Positions 27,554 to 35,571 of a stretch of DNA of 64,000 bases are shown here, in pieces; position 1 is the first letter of the stretch, and each line of letters begins with the position of its first letter. The stretch comes from Pirellulaceae bacterium. GTDB taxonomy: Bacteria > Planctomycetota > Planctomycetia > Pirellulales > Pirellulaceae. The stretch covers positions 310,001 through 374,000 of the forward strand of contig BPJU01000001.1 in the NCBI GenBank assembly GCA_026004775.1, read 5' to 3'. The notes beneath the pieces were generated by a model. The model had not been told where the DNA came from and ran no database searches. It worked only from the letters and a program-made list of their open reading frames with translations. The translations under genes and the position numbers were made by a program.

Positions 27554-28344
27554 GGCTGCTTCTCCTGCCGTAAACCCTCAAGCCACTCCGTGACCTCTTG
27601 AGGACTGAAGGCAGCTAGTTGCGAGAGCGGTCCCACACATTCCTCGACGGTGATCTTCCTCTGCTGCCACTCCAGGTCGGTGATTTGGATGCGGCAGCGG
27701 CCCATTCCCAGGCTCTTGTCGCCACCCAGCCGATCGATCGACAGCAGAGCGAGGACCAACAGCCCGTACTCATAGGGGACACTTTCCTCGTACTGCGTGA
27801 GCAATTCCGGAGCGTGCCGCGCGCGTATTTCCCCTTCCAGGCAGTGCTGGACATCTGTGATTTCGGTCGAGAACAGGTGTCCTTCCCGGACCGTCCTGGT
27901 TGCCCGGTCGATGGATGTACGTGATCGCGTTGTGGTACGGGCTGGCGAAAATCGTATCGTTCTCGGTTCCGGGTCCGGATTTGCGTTGCGAAGCCCGAGC
28001 GGCAAAGCATGGGAAACAAAGAGGCATTCGCCCTGAAAACGCGAGCCGAAAAGCCTGTCGACGACCAGTTGGCTCGCCGCCAAAGGCCTGAAATGCTCGA
28101 CTAACTTCTGTTGTTGTTCGGGAGTAGTTGCGTGCGGAGCGATGCAGTCCAGACCAAGTGTCGCCGCCAGACGCTCACAGGTATGCCGGAGCACGCCCTT
28201 AACATGTGAGCCGGGTATAAAGGGTATCCCGGTCAGCCCACCCAGTCGCTGAACGAGCCGATCAGTGGCAGCCGTGCCAAAGCCGCTCCCCGCATGCCAC
28301 CACGACTCCCACACAATGCAGTAGTGAATGTCCAGTCGTTGCAT
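27550..28344 (-). CDS. Type III CRISPR RAMP protein, Csm3-like (Cas7 group)
   Basis: A 264-residue Cas7-type subunit with F-I-P-G-S-H-V-K-G-V-L-R (42-53) and a D-K-S-L-G-M-G-R glycine-rich segment near residue 215. Asp28 (in A-T-D-R-L) stands where Csm3 has its target-RNA-cutting Asp. Unlike the other two Csm3-like proteins it has no Cys pair before the L-F-G-S motif (it reads V-D-R-L-F-G-S). It lies 18 bases downstream of cas10 and overlaps csx10 by 4 bases. Confidence 0.85.
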   Translation of the reverse strand: MQRLDIHYCIVWESWWHAGSGFGTAATDRLVQRLGGLTGIPFIPGSHVKGVLRHTCERLAATLGLDCIAPHATTPEQQQKLVEHFRPLAASQLVVDRLFGSRFQGECLFVSHALPLGLRNANPDPEPRTIRFSPARTTTRSRTSIDRATRTVREGHLFSTEITDVQHCLEGEIRARHAPELLTQYEESVPYEYGLLVLALLSIDRLGGDKSLGMGRCRIQITDLEWQQRKITVEECVGPLSQLAAFSPQEVTEWLEGLRQEKQP

Positions 28345-28362
28345 ACCTGGTTACTTTCCGTT

Positions 28363-29988
28363 CTATTTTCCCCACAAGTCGTACGCTTCCACTATGTCCG
28401 CAATGGCCAGGAGTCGTTCGCCGCCTCTCTGGTAGAAAGGAAACGTCTCCGAGTTGAAGCTCCAACCCGAAGGACAACAGTTTTGAAGTGCATCCCAAAT
28501 GGCAAGTCGTTCATTTTGCGAGGGCACGGTCTTGCAGCGGACGAAAACCTCGCGAATGGTACGCATCGCCAGAGTCACACTCGGTGACAAAGATGCCTCA
28601 TACAGGGTGTGTAACTTGCTACGGGGAAAGTTGACGCGTCGCAGGGTATCGACACTGTCGCGTAGTTTTTCCATCTGAGCCAAACTGAGCGGCCGGAGCG
28701 TCCGCGGACATGAATCGCCGGAATGTGTGCTGGAATTGCAAAAATAGTCATCTCTACGCACATGGTGGAGGGAAAAACTGTTTGCACCGGCAACGACATG
28801 AAAGTCCACTCGGGCTTCGATTGCTGAATCAGACCGACTATATTTCTTGGCATTTTTCAAAAGTTCTTCGGCCAGATCCAATAATAGATAAAACGGATAG
28901 TTGCCGCGGGCGATCGCGACCCCGACAGAGATAGACATACGCATGCGACCGAGCTTCGCAAAAAATTCTTTTGCCGTACCGTTGAGTTGCCCTATTTTTT
29001 GGCCCGTAATGTTTTCGAACTCTTGAGCTACCCGAGTGGCAAAGGCGAGGGATCGGTCGGCAGGAAGGACGACGAGAAGGTCGTCGCCGCCAAGCAGAAG
29101 GATATCCGCTGGAAGACGGCACCGGGCGTTTTGTCCCGTACGGCGAATCTGCTCGATTTCCTGGGTACATGATTCCGTCAGCGCGTGAAAGCAGGCGGAG
29201 CGGATGCTGCCGTCCACCAGCTGGCTGAAGGCTCTGCATACATCTGGGCTTGGCAAGTCCCTGACAACCTGCCCCATGGCGTTGCCGTCGGCGTAGATCA
29301 ATCCGATGTAACCGGAGACACGTCCCTCGGAAAAATCCCCGATCTCGTCCAGGGTGTCACACCGCAGCTTGTCCCAATCGTCCTTATGCGGCCAACCGCC
29401 CATGTTTGCCAGATACTGCATCCATTCGAACCACATGCCATGTTCGCGGGCCGATCTTCCTCGCTCTGCTTTCCTGTGACTGGAATGGGAAAGTGCTAGC
29501 GGCGCATCTCCGCCGATCTGATACAGCCCGCTCGCCGGCAAATGAGACGCCGAGGAGCATTCGGTGGCAATCGGCATCGCCCAACAGACGCGATGGCCGA
29601 ACGTCATTTCCCGTCTGCTACGAAGCTCGGTTTGGGCCGCTTGAACCGCAGTACGGTAATGTTGCTCTTCTAGGAGCGGCGCTATCCCGTATACGGGGAT
29701 GACGTCCCCGGCTGTTTCATTCATATAAAGCACTGCCACTTCCCTGCACGCTTGGCGTACCTCGTCGGCGGAAACGCCCTGAATAATAAACTGGGCAGAG
29801 CCCCCGTTGGCATAGACTTCGCAGATCTCGGCATTCTTGAGGATTGAAGAGATTCGGCTGCGCGTTTTCACACGATTCAATTCATCAAGATTAGCACTGG
29901 CGCCGCGTATTTCGCGGAGTACGTCGGTGCCGAATACGTATTGTTTGATGGAAGGAGTATCAAACACTACGAGAAATCGGTTCGACAC
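28363..29988 (-). CDS. cas10: Cas10, type III-D large subunit lacking the HD domain
   Basis: A 541-residue large subunit of the type III complex. The second Palm domain carries an intact G300-G301-D302-D303 motif, so synthesis of cyclic oligoadenylate from ATP is expected on target binding. An earlier Y-A-D-G-N-A-M-G segment (232-239) is the counterpart found in Cas10 and Cmr2 proteins. No N-terminal HD nuclease domain is present: the protein opens directly with a Palm-type strand. HD loss with Palm retention is the published pattern for subtype III-D. The start is GTG with AGGAG about 9 bases ahead. It lies 165 bases downstream of the CARF-HEPN gene. Confidence 0.92.
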   Translation of the reverse strand: MSNRFLVVFDTPSIKQYVFGTDVLREIRGASANLDELNRVKTRSRISSILKNAEICEVYANGGSAQFIIQGVSADEVRQACREVAVLYMNETAGDVIPVYGIAPLLEEQHYRTAVQAAQTELRSRREMTFGHRVCWAMPIATECSSASHLPASGLYQIGGDAPLALSHSSHRKAERGRSAREHGMWFEWMQYLANMGGWPHKDDWDKLRCDTLDEIGDFSEGRVSGYIGLIYADGNAMGQVVRDLPSPDVCRAFSQLVDGSIRSACFHALTESCTQEIEQIRRTGQNARCRLPADILLLGGDDLLVVLPADRSLAFATRVAQEFENITGQKIGQLNGTAKEFFAKLGRMRMSISVGVAIARGNYPFYLLLDLAEELLKNAKKYSRSDSAIEARVDFHVVAGANSFSLHHVRRDDYFCNSSTHSGDSCPRTLRPLSLAQMEKLRDSVDTLRRVNFPRSKLHTLYEASLSPSVTLAMRTIREVFVRCKTVPSQNERLAIWDALQNCCPSGWSFNSETFPFYQRGGERLLAIADIVEAYDLWGK

Positions 29989-30056
29989 GACCTGCTCTCC
30001 TCTGTCAATCCGGACGCCGTCACGACCCAGGGGCCATGATCAATTTTGTTCTACGT

Positions 30057-30084
30057 GTATTAGCGAAGCCCGACAAAATCAAAA
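30057..30084 (-). promoter_or_regulatory. Weak candidate promoter ahead of cas10
   Basis: Read on the minus strand, TTTTGA (30084-30079) and TAATAC (30062-30057) are 16 bases apart, about 70 bases before the cas10 GTG. The -35 match is poor, so it may be a second promoter inside the operon or chance. Confidence 0.25.
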
Positions 30085-30152
30085 TGGTCTAATTTCCCAA
30101 ATGCATTCGCTTTCCCCAAAATCACTCTCAGTTCCGATGCTACGTTTTCTCA

Positions 30153-31958
30153 TCACAAGTCATCCACATGATCCAACCAGTGGCATTCGCCTTCCACGTA
30201 TGGATCGGCTGCCTGTTGGTCGGGAGGACGGCGATCGATCAACGCAAACCGACCTACGGGACGATCAAAGCGTTGAGCCTGCTCGATCAACCGTTGCACC
30301 AAAATTCCCATCAGCGTTGTGCCGCCGGTCAAATTGGCTAATACGTGATCGGCCTCGAAAAGCCATTGGCCGGCCTGGTTGATCAGGTGATCCATTTCGG
30401 AAAACCCTGCAAAGGCATCTTCTAACACCAACAATTGGCAAGCGTTTGTGAACCCTGCGCGCCGCTGTGCTTCCGCGATGTACCCAGCCGACTCCCGCGA
30501 ACAGACAACCAGGCAACGCTGTGGATCGCGGCCGGCCCTTTGGGCGGCTCGGATTGCCGAGAACAATACCCCCGGCTGGCGGCCCTGTGGCGAAACAAGC
30601 AGGTTGCCGCTACCACCTCCCAGGTCAGGAAGGTTCACCTGACCGTCACGTATCTTTTTCCAAAAGGCGACGACATCCTCCAGGCTTGCCGGAGGTTCCA
30701 GCATGGCTTCGGGCCGCATGCCATGATGCATGAAGGAATTGCGAAGCGAGTCGCAAAGCTTGTTCCAAAACTCACCAAACTGTCGTTGATCCGAGTTCAG
30801 CTCCACTCCGGGTAGCGGTTTCTTGACGAGGGCTCCGAGGGCGCCCAGCAACCGTTCGAAGGGCTTGCGGTTCGAATAGCCCAGCCAATCTGTCGTGCGG
30901 CCTTTTTGCCACATCACCCATGACACTACCCATTCCCGTAACATGCCGGCCGCTTGGGCAATCTGGCGGCGCTCAAGGTACAGATCAATGACGCGCGCTT
31001 GACGCGCCAGTTCCTCTTGGTCCAGTGGCACGGACGCCTTCCACGTACCCCCTGCCGGCTGACGCTTCGAAAACGCTGTGATTTCGGCCGCTTTGGCCAC
31101 GATCTCCGCCAGCGAACTGATCAACGGCAATGTCTGGGCCTGGGGAAGGGTTGCTGCCTGGCGGACGTTGTCGGCCACCGATACGGAGGCATAGCCGAGT
31201 TCCAAAGGAAGCGCCGACCCGTGTGCAAACCAGTGCCGCTCCAAGGACCGAGCTGTGCGCTCCAATTGGGTAGCTTGCTGGAAGAGCTGCGTCGCTTGTT
31301 GTTCTTTTCCTCGGTTTCGTATGCCCTGGCCAGCCTCTCGCAGTAGATGCGCAAGCCCAATAGCTGAACCTTGGTCGCGGAAAACCTTGACTGCATGGAA
31401 CCATTCGGGCAGGTCTAACAATAAACCCAGATCCACGATAGGACGTGAATTGTCCGGGTTCGCAACTTCCAACATCCCGTAATACGCCCCCCGAAGACGT
31501 ACCCCTTTTAACGACGTCAGATAGATCACAAGCGCATACAATATGAACGGTAAATGGCGTAGTCCCTGCGTAACATCCAGCAATAGATCGGCTCCTTCGG
31601 GAATCTGCTCAGCCAACGACGTGACGATGCTGCTCAATTCCGATTCGGTGCGCCCCACGGGTATCACGACCGGTTCCACGGGAATTGTTCCCAAGACTTC
31701 TTGCACCCCCGCCGCGAAGACGGGCCATGTCTTCTGACGGGCTTCCTCGGTGATAACGGCCACGACCCGAGTGGGACGCATATCCGGCGGAAGCAGGGCA
31801 AGCAGAGCCAGCGGCGTAAGCTTCGCATCGACACACCGGCCGTTCCAGGAATATTTTGCGGGCTGGGCCCGCGTTCCCAGTCCCGTCAGGAAAACCCGCT
31901 TGGCGGGTAGAACCCAGTCGCTGTCCGCTGCGATCGAGCTGTCACGGCTGGAGGCCAT
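30153..31958 (-). CDS. CARF-HEPN effector (Csx2/TM1812-like) with a second, C-terminal CARF-like domain
   Basis: A 601-residue protein. Residues about 20-185 are a CARF domain of the TM1812/Csx2 type, with the hallmark D128-V-T-Q-G-L-R-H135-L-P. The helical middle ends in R406-N-S-F-M-H411, matching the HEPN RNase motif Rx4-6H. Residues about 450-600 form a second Rossmann-like domain beginning L-L-V-S-P-Q-G and containing N542-L-T-G-G-T-T-L-M, the hallmark loop of CARF and ring-nuclease domains. The first CARF should sense cyclic oligoadenylate made by Cas10 and switch on the HEPN RNase. The last domain may bind or degrade the messenger; that is inference. GAAGGG lies 9 bases ahead of the ATG. 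It is the first gene of the operon. Confidence 0.82.
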   Translation of the reverse strand: MASSRDSSIAADSDWVLPAKRVFLTGLGTRAQPAKYSWNGRCVDAKLTPLALLALLPPDMRPTRVVAVITEEARQKTWPVFAAGVQEVLGTIPVEPVVIPVGRTESELSSIVTSLAEQIPEGADLLLDVTQGLRHLPFILYALVIYLTSLKGVRLRGAYYGMLEVANPDNSRPIVDLGLLLDLPEWFHAVKVFRDQGSAIGLAHLLREAGQGIRNRGKEQQATQLFQQATQLERTARSLERHWFAHGSALPLELGYASVSVADNVRQAATLPQAQTLPLISSLAEIVAKAAEITAFSKRQPAGGTWKASVPLDQEELARQARVIDLYLERRQIAQAAGMLREWVVSWVMWQKGRTTDWLGYSNRKPFERLLGALGALVKKPLPGVELNSDQRQFGEFWNKLCDSLRNSFMHHGMRPEAMLEPPASLEDVVAFWKKIRDGQVNLPDLGGGSGNLLVSPQGRQPGVLFSAIRAAQRAGRDPQRCLVVCSRESAGYIAEAQRRAGFTNACQLLVLEDAFAGFSEMDHLINQAGQWLFEADHVLANLTGGTTLMGILVQRLIEQAQRFDRPVGRFALIDRRPPDQQAADPYVEGECHWLDHVDDL

Positions 31959-32654
31959 TTTGCGCTGCCCTTCGCCTTAGCTTCGCCTCATGAATTCAGG
32001 TCTCCAAATTTCCTGTTTTCGCCAGATTCACATCCGCCCACATTCCGCAAACGGAAGTACGCGTTTGCATGCTATGCGTCCTTGGGGGACAATTCTTAAT
32101 ACGACAGACGTTTGGAAAGTATGACAGTCCGTGTCGGTGCTTCGCTTTTTCCGACAAGAATCGTTAATACGTGTGACGCCGCCCCAGGATGCCGTACGCA
32201 ACAAAACACTCGGCTTATATTCGCGGGGCATCACCGGCCTACTGGGGCGTAACGGAAGCACTGGATTCCGAGCAGGAGTCGACGCAGAAGAGTCGAGTTG
32301 CCGGTGGCACGTTCATCGAGAAAAGTGGAAGGCAAATTCCGGGGCTTACTCGTGTCGTGGTTCGTCACAGGATGATTTCTGGTTACAAGGATGTCGGTCT
32401 GCTGCGGGCGTCCGACGTGGTAATTTGCCAGTCGACGCGGCGCAGTTGGTCGTTTAAGTCAACGGACCAATTGTCGACTTTCTGTTAATCCGGAGGTCAG
32501 GAGTGTCGGTTCCGCCAAGAACCGGGGGCTGGCCAGTGCCGTGGTGGCCGAAATGGATCAAGCGGGTTCCGGGGTCTGATTTCGGAAAAGAAGCGGGCAA
32601 CCGCGCGTGGAGTTCGTCCTGGGCACACCGCCGACCAAGCCGGAACGAAAGAGC
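31959..32654. other. Intergenic region upstream of the CRISPR operon
   Basis: About 700 bases between the CARF-HEPN start and the tandem repeat array. Two overlapping plus-strand frames of about 100 codons (32131-32457 and 32189-32488) show no family features and are not called. The region must hold the operon promoter, but I could not pick a convincing -35/-10 pair. No CRISPR repeats are present. Confidence 0.5.
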
Positions 32655-33847
32655 GGTGCCAGGCACTATCGTTAGACGCCAAAGTTTGGTGACAGGCACC
32701 ACCAAAACCTCCCAAAGCCATGGTGACAGGCACTTCAGGTTTTCCCGTCAGGCCACCCGTCGGCCGGGCGCGTCGGGCGCGCGTAGGTGCCAGGCACCCT
32801 CGTTTTCCGGTCCGGCCACCTCCGACCGTTCGTGAACCGACCTGGGGATTGGTGCCAGGTACCCCGGTTTTCCGGTTCGGGCACGCGTCGAGTGGGCGCG
32901 TCGGGCGCGCGTAGGTGCCAGGCACCCTCGTTTTCCGGTCCGGCCACCTCCGACCGTTCGTGAAGCGACCTGAGGATTGGTGGCAGGCACCCCGGTTTTC
33001 CCGTCCGGCCACCCGTCGGCCGGGCGCGTCGGGCGCGCGTAGGTGCCAGGCACCCTGCGTTTTCCGGTCCGGCCGCCTCCGACCGTTCGTGAAGCGACCT
33101 GAGGATTGGTGCCAGGCACCCCGGTTTTCCCGTCCGGCCACCCGTCGGCCGGGCGCGTCGGGCGCGCTCGTAGGTGCCAGGCACCCTGGTTTTCCGGTCC
33201 GGCCGCCTCCGACCGTTCGTGAAGCGACCTGAGGATTGGTGGCAGGCACCCCGGTTTTCCCGTCCGGCCACCCGTCGGGCCGGCGCGTCGGGCGCGCGTA
33301 GGTGCCAGGCACCCTGGTTTTCCGGTCCGGCCGCCTCCGACCGTTCGTGAAGCGACCTGAGGATTGGTGGCAGGCACCCCGGTTTTCCCGTCCGGCCACC
33401 CGTCGGCCGGGCGCGTCGGGCGCGCGTAGGTGCCAGGCACCCTGGTTTTCCGGTCCGGCCGCCTCCGACCGTTCGTGAAGCGACCTGAGGATTGGTGGCA
33501 GGCACCCCGGTTTTCCCGTCCGGCCACCGTCGGGCCGGCGCCTCGGGCGCGCGTAGGTGCCAGGCACCCTGGTTTTCCCGTCCGGCCGCCTCCGACCGTT
33601 CGTCAGGCGACCTGAGGATTGGTGCCACGCACCCCGGTTTTCCCGTCCGGCCACCCGCCGGGCCGGCGCGTCGGGCACGCTCGTAGGTGCCAGGCACCCT
33701 GGTTTTCCGGTCCGGCCGCCTCCGACCGTTCGTGAAGCGACCTGAGGATTGGTGCCAGGCACCCCGGTTTTCCGGTTCGGGCACGCGTCGCGTGGGCGCG
33801 TCGGGCGCGCGTAAGTGACAGGCACCCCTGATTTTCCGGTCCGGCCA
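32655..33847. repeat. Tandem repeat array, about 128-bp units built of two 64-bp half-units
   Basis: Full units begin at about 32786, 32914, 33042, 33173, 33301, 33429, 33556 and 33686, with a degenerate ninth at 33813. Each unit has two related halves. The second halves begin at 32722, 32851, 32979, 33108, 33238, 33366, 33494, 33621 and 33751. Every half opens with a near-palindromic 13-mer, GGTGCCAGGCACC or a GGTGGC/GGTGAC variant, followed by a TTTTCC and GGTCCGGCC-like stretch. Two isolated cores lie at 32655 and 32688. Unit lengths vary by 1-3 bases. Copies are very similar, which suggests recent expansion. Long open frames in several phases are a by-product of the composition and are not called as genes. 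Confidence 0.93.
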
Positions 33848-34079
33848 GAAATCCCTACACCGCCCTAAACGTGGATTCAGATGTACGACAATATATGTGC
33901 TTCGCGGGCGGGCCTTCGCCCCCACACCCCGAACACCGCTCAGAAAAGCCTTAACGAGAAGCCAAACAGACCGATTACTGGCTCCTTTGAGCCACCACCG
34001 AAAAGACTCTCACCCCATAACCCCTTCCGAGCCGCTAAAGAAGCTTCCGATAAACTGAACTTCAATCCAACACCGGGCA
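33848..34079. other. Non-coding spacer between repeat array and pseudogene
   Basis: About 230 bases with AT content higher than the repeats and no recognised gene, RNA or further repeat copies. Confidence 0.5.
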
Positions 34080-34600
34080 CTAACTCGAGTCGAACTGATT
34101 CTCGTCCGAGCCCGCCCGCTCCTCGTGCTGGCTACGCAGCACCGCCCACCGCCGCGTCACCCAATCGTTAAACCCTAACAACTCCTTGGCTGTCGTCCGC
34201 GGATTGCGCACTCACACCTCGCCCGCCCGTAATCACATCAGCCACCCGCAACCGCACGCGTTGCCGCACGCCGCGCAACCTCTCCAACTCCGCTTTGCTA
34301 TACCCCGTGAGAAGCGTAACCACCCCCCGCCAATTCGTCCGGATTCTCCCTTGCCGGCAATAACCGCTCGACCCATTGTTGGACGTCTTTCTGCGCGCTC
34401 AAGCCGGACAGTTGGCAGGCCTCCTCCCACAACTGAAGCCAACCGCTCAAGCTGCGGCGCACCTTGTCTCGCGGATTCTCATCCAGCGGGACTATCTGGA
34501 GCAAAGAGCGGAAACTCTAGGCCGCTTGGTGCTTCGGTTCGGCGTGCTGGTGGCGGGCCTCCAGGGCCGCCCATCCTTGCGAAGCCGAGAGAGAAGGCCG
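34080..34600 (-). pseudogene. Decayed minus-strand gene of unknown family with smc-like start
   Basis: Protein-like segments appear in turn in different minus-strand frames. The first reads A-A-L-E-A-R-H-Q-H-A-E and is followed by an in-frame TAG near 34516. The same frame continues through L-D-E-N-P-R-D-K-V-R-R and V-Q-Q-W-V-E-R-L-L-P. A different frame then gives L-L-T-G-Y-S-K-A-E-L-E-R, and a third gives L-L-G-F-N-D-W-V-T-R-R-W, ending at a TAG at 34080. The first segment matches a coiled-coil part of the nearby smc gene (see findings). The rest belongs to no family I recognise. Several frame changes and a stop show it is not functional as read. Confidence 0.55.
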
Positions 34601-34626
34601 CCCGCATGAAGTTTTCGGGATAACCG

Positions 34627-34654
34627 TTGACCTTGCTAACAAGTGGTATACAAT
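34627..34654 (+). promoter_or_regulatory. Predicted sigma70-like promoter of the small secreted protein gene
   Basis: TTGACC (34627-34632) and TACAAT (34649-34654) are 16 bases apart, inside a TATACAATTT run. The leader to the ATG at 34875 would be about 215 bases and contains a purine-rich run near 34720-34735. Confidence 0.5.
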
Positions 34655-34874
34655 TTAGTCGTTAAGGGTACATAGCCGCTACCTAGTAGGGTGTGCTAAG
34701 ACATGGTGTAAGTACTTAAAAAGAAAGGGGGGGTAAAAGAGCATTCGTGACAGCGGTATATGCTTTGTCTCGTGCGTAAAAGTGATATTCCAGAAGTGTT
34801 CATGAGTTTGTCTGGGTTGTTGTGCACCGGATCGTCAAACGACGAGAGCGAGCTGCAAACTGAGGGAGACTATC

Positions 34875-35288
34875 ATGAAAAAGTTGCTTGTCGCGAGTTT
34901 GTCTGGTGTGATTGCCATGCTGATCACCTCGAACGTCCACGCTCAATGGGGAAGCATTTTCGATCCACCTCAGCCGCTGCAAATCAGTCCGACTTTTCCG
35001 ATCATTCCCGACTCGGGATACCTGCGTACACCGTCATCTGTTGGTTCGTACCGGTATACGCGCGACCTATTCGACGACATTGTTATTGATACGGGCTCGG
35101 TTGTGGGTGATTCGTTTCTCGATCGGCACGTCGGCGCAAAAGTCTATAACGGATATGAGCGCTACCGGTTGTATCGAGGATTATCAAATGGAACCTATTT
35201 GTTGCGGCGAGATTATAGTGTCGAGGTACCTTTGCCGAAAATTGAGCCGGCAAAACCCTATATCCCGAAATACCTGCCGGGATGGTAG
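34875..35288 (+). CDS. Small secreted protein of unknown function
   Basis: A 137-residue protein with a clear signal peptide (K-K-L-L at the start, hydrophobic core, cleavage after about residue 23 at V-H-A-Q). The mature part is rich in Tyr, Arg and Pro, with a Y-R-L-Y-R-G-L segment and a Pro-rich C-terminus. No domain recognised. GGGAG about 8 bases ahead of the ATG supports the start. It stands alone between a pseudogene and the convergent smc gene, with its own predicted promoter. Confidence 0.7.
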   Translation: MKKLLVASLSGVIAMLITSNVHAQWGSIFDPPQPLQISPTFPIIPDSGYLRTPSSVGSYRYTRDLFDDIVIDTGSVVGDSFLDRHVGAKVYNGYERYRLYRGLSNGTYLLRRDYSVEVPLPKIEPAKPYIPKYLPGW

Positions 35289-35362
35289 TAGCAGATTAGT
35301 GGCAGATTAGTGTTGGGGTGCCGCAAAAGAAATTGAACTGTTGCACATGTTAGTTGAATTGC

Positions 35363-35389
35363 GTCGCGCAGGGCACGCGTGTGCGCGAC
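35363..35389. other. Strong GC-rich hairpin between convergent genes
   Basis: Arms GTCGCGCA (35363-35370) and TGCGCGAC (35382-35389) pair perfectly over 8 bases around an 11-base loop that includes the palindrome CACGCGTG. It lies about 75 bases after the small secreted protein gene. No T-run follows on either strand, so it is not a standard intrinsic terminator. Confidence 0.4.
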
Positions 35390-35498
35390 ATCGGGTACTT
35401 GGATCATGGGCGCGCGGTGGGCCCCTGAATGCGGCAGCCCAAGTGAGTATTGCCGGCGGTTTTTCGTGGTAGCTGGGAAAGTGTTGCTTTCGCATAGT

Positions 35499-35520
35499 CC
35501 CTTTTCGGCGCCGAAGGGGG
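35499..35520 (-). terminator. Possible stem-loop downstream of smc
   Basis: CCCTTTTCGGC (35499-35509) and GCCGAAGGGGG (35510-35520) can form a stem of about nine pairs (two G-T) with a tight loop, 52 bases beyond the smc stop. A trailing T-run is missing, so terminator function is uncertain. Confidence 0.3.
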
Positions 35521-35571
35521 AACTGGCAACAAGACGGGTTATGGAGCGGTGGCAGGGCTACCGGCGCGGTG

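Noticed and set aside
32131-32488. Two overlapping frames of about 100 codons upstream of the CRISPR operon
   Set aside because: They overlap in different phases and show no recognisable motif, and the ribosome binding sites are weak.
32655-33847. CRISPR array
   Set aside because: The units are about 128 bp with both halves conserved. There are no unique spacers between short identical repeats, so it is a tandem satellite-type array.
32497-33925. Long minus-strand open frames encoding a repetitive protein
   Set aside because: Three phases are open over the same array because of its GC-rich, stop-poor composition. The unit length is not a multiple of three, the frames show no signal or binding site, and none continues sensibly outside the repeats.
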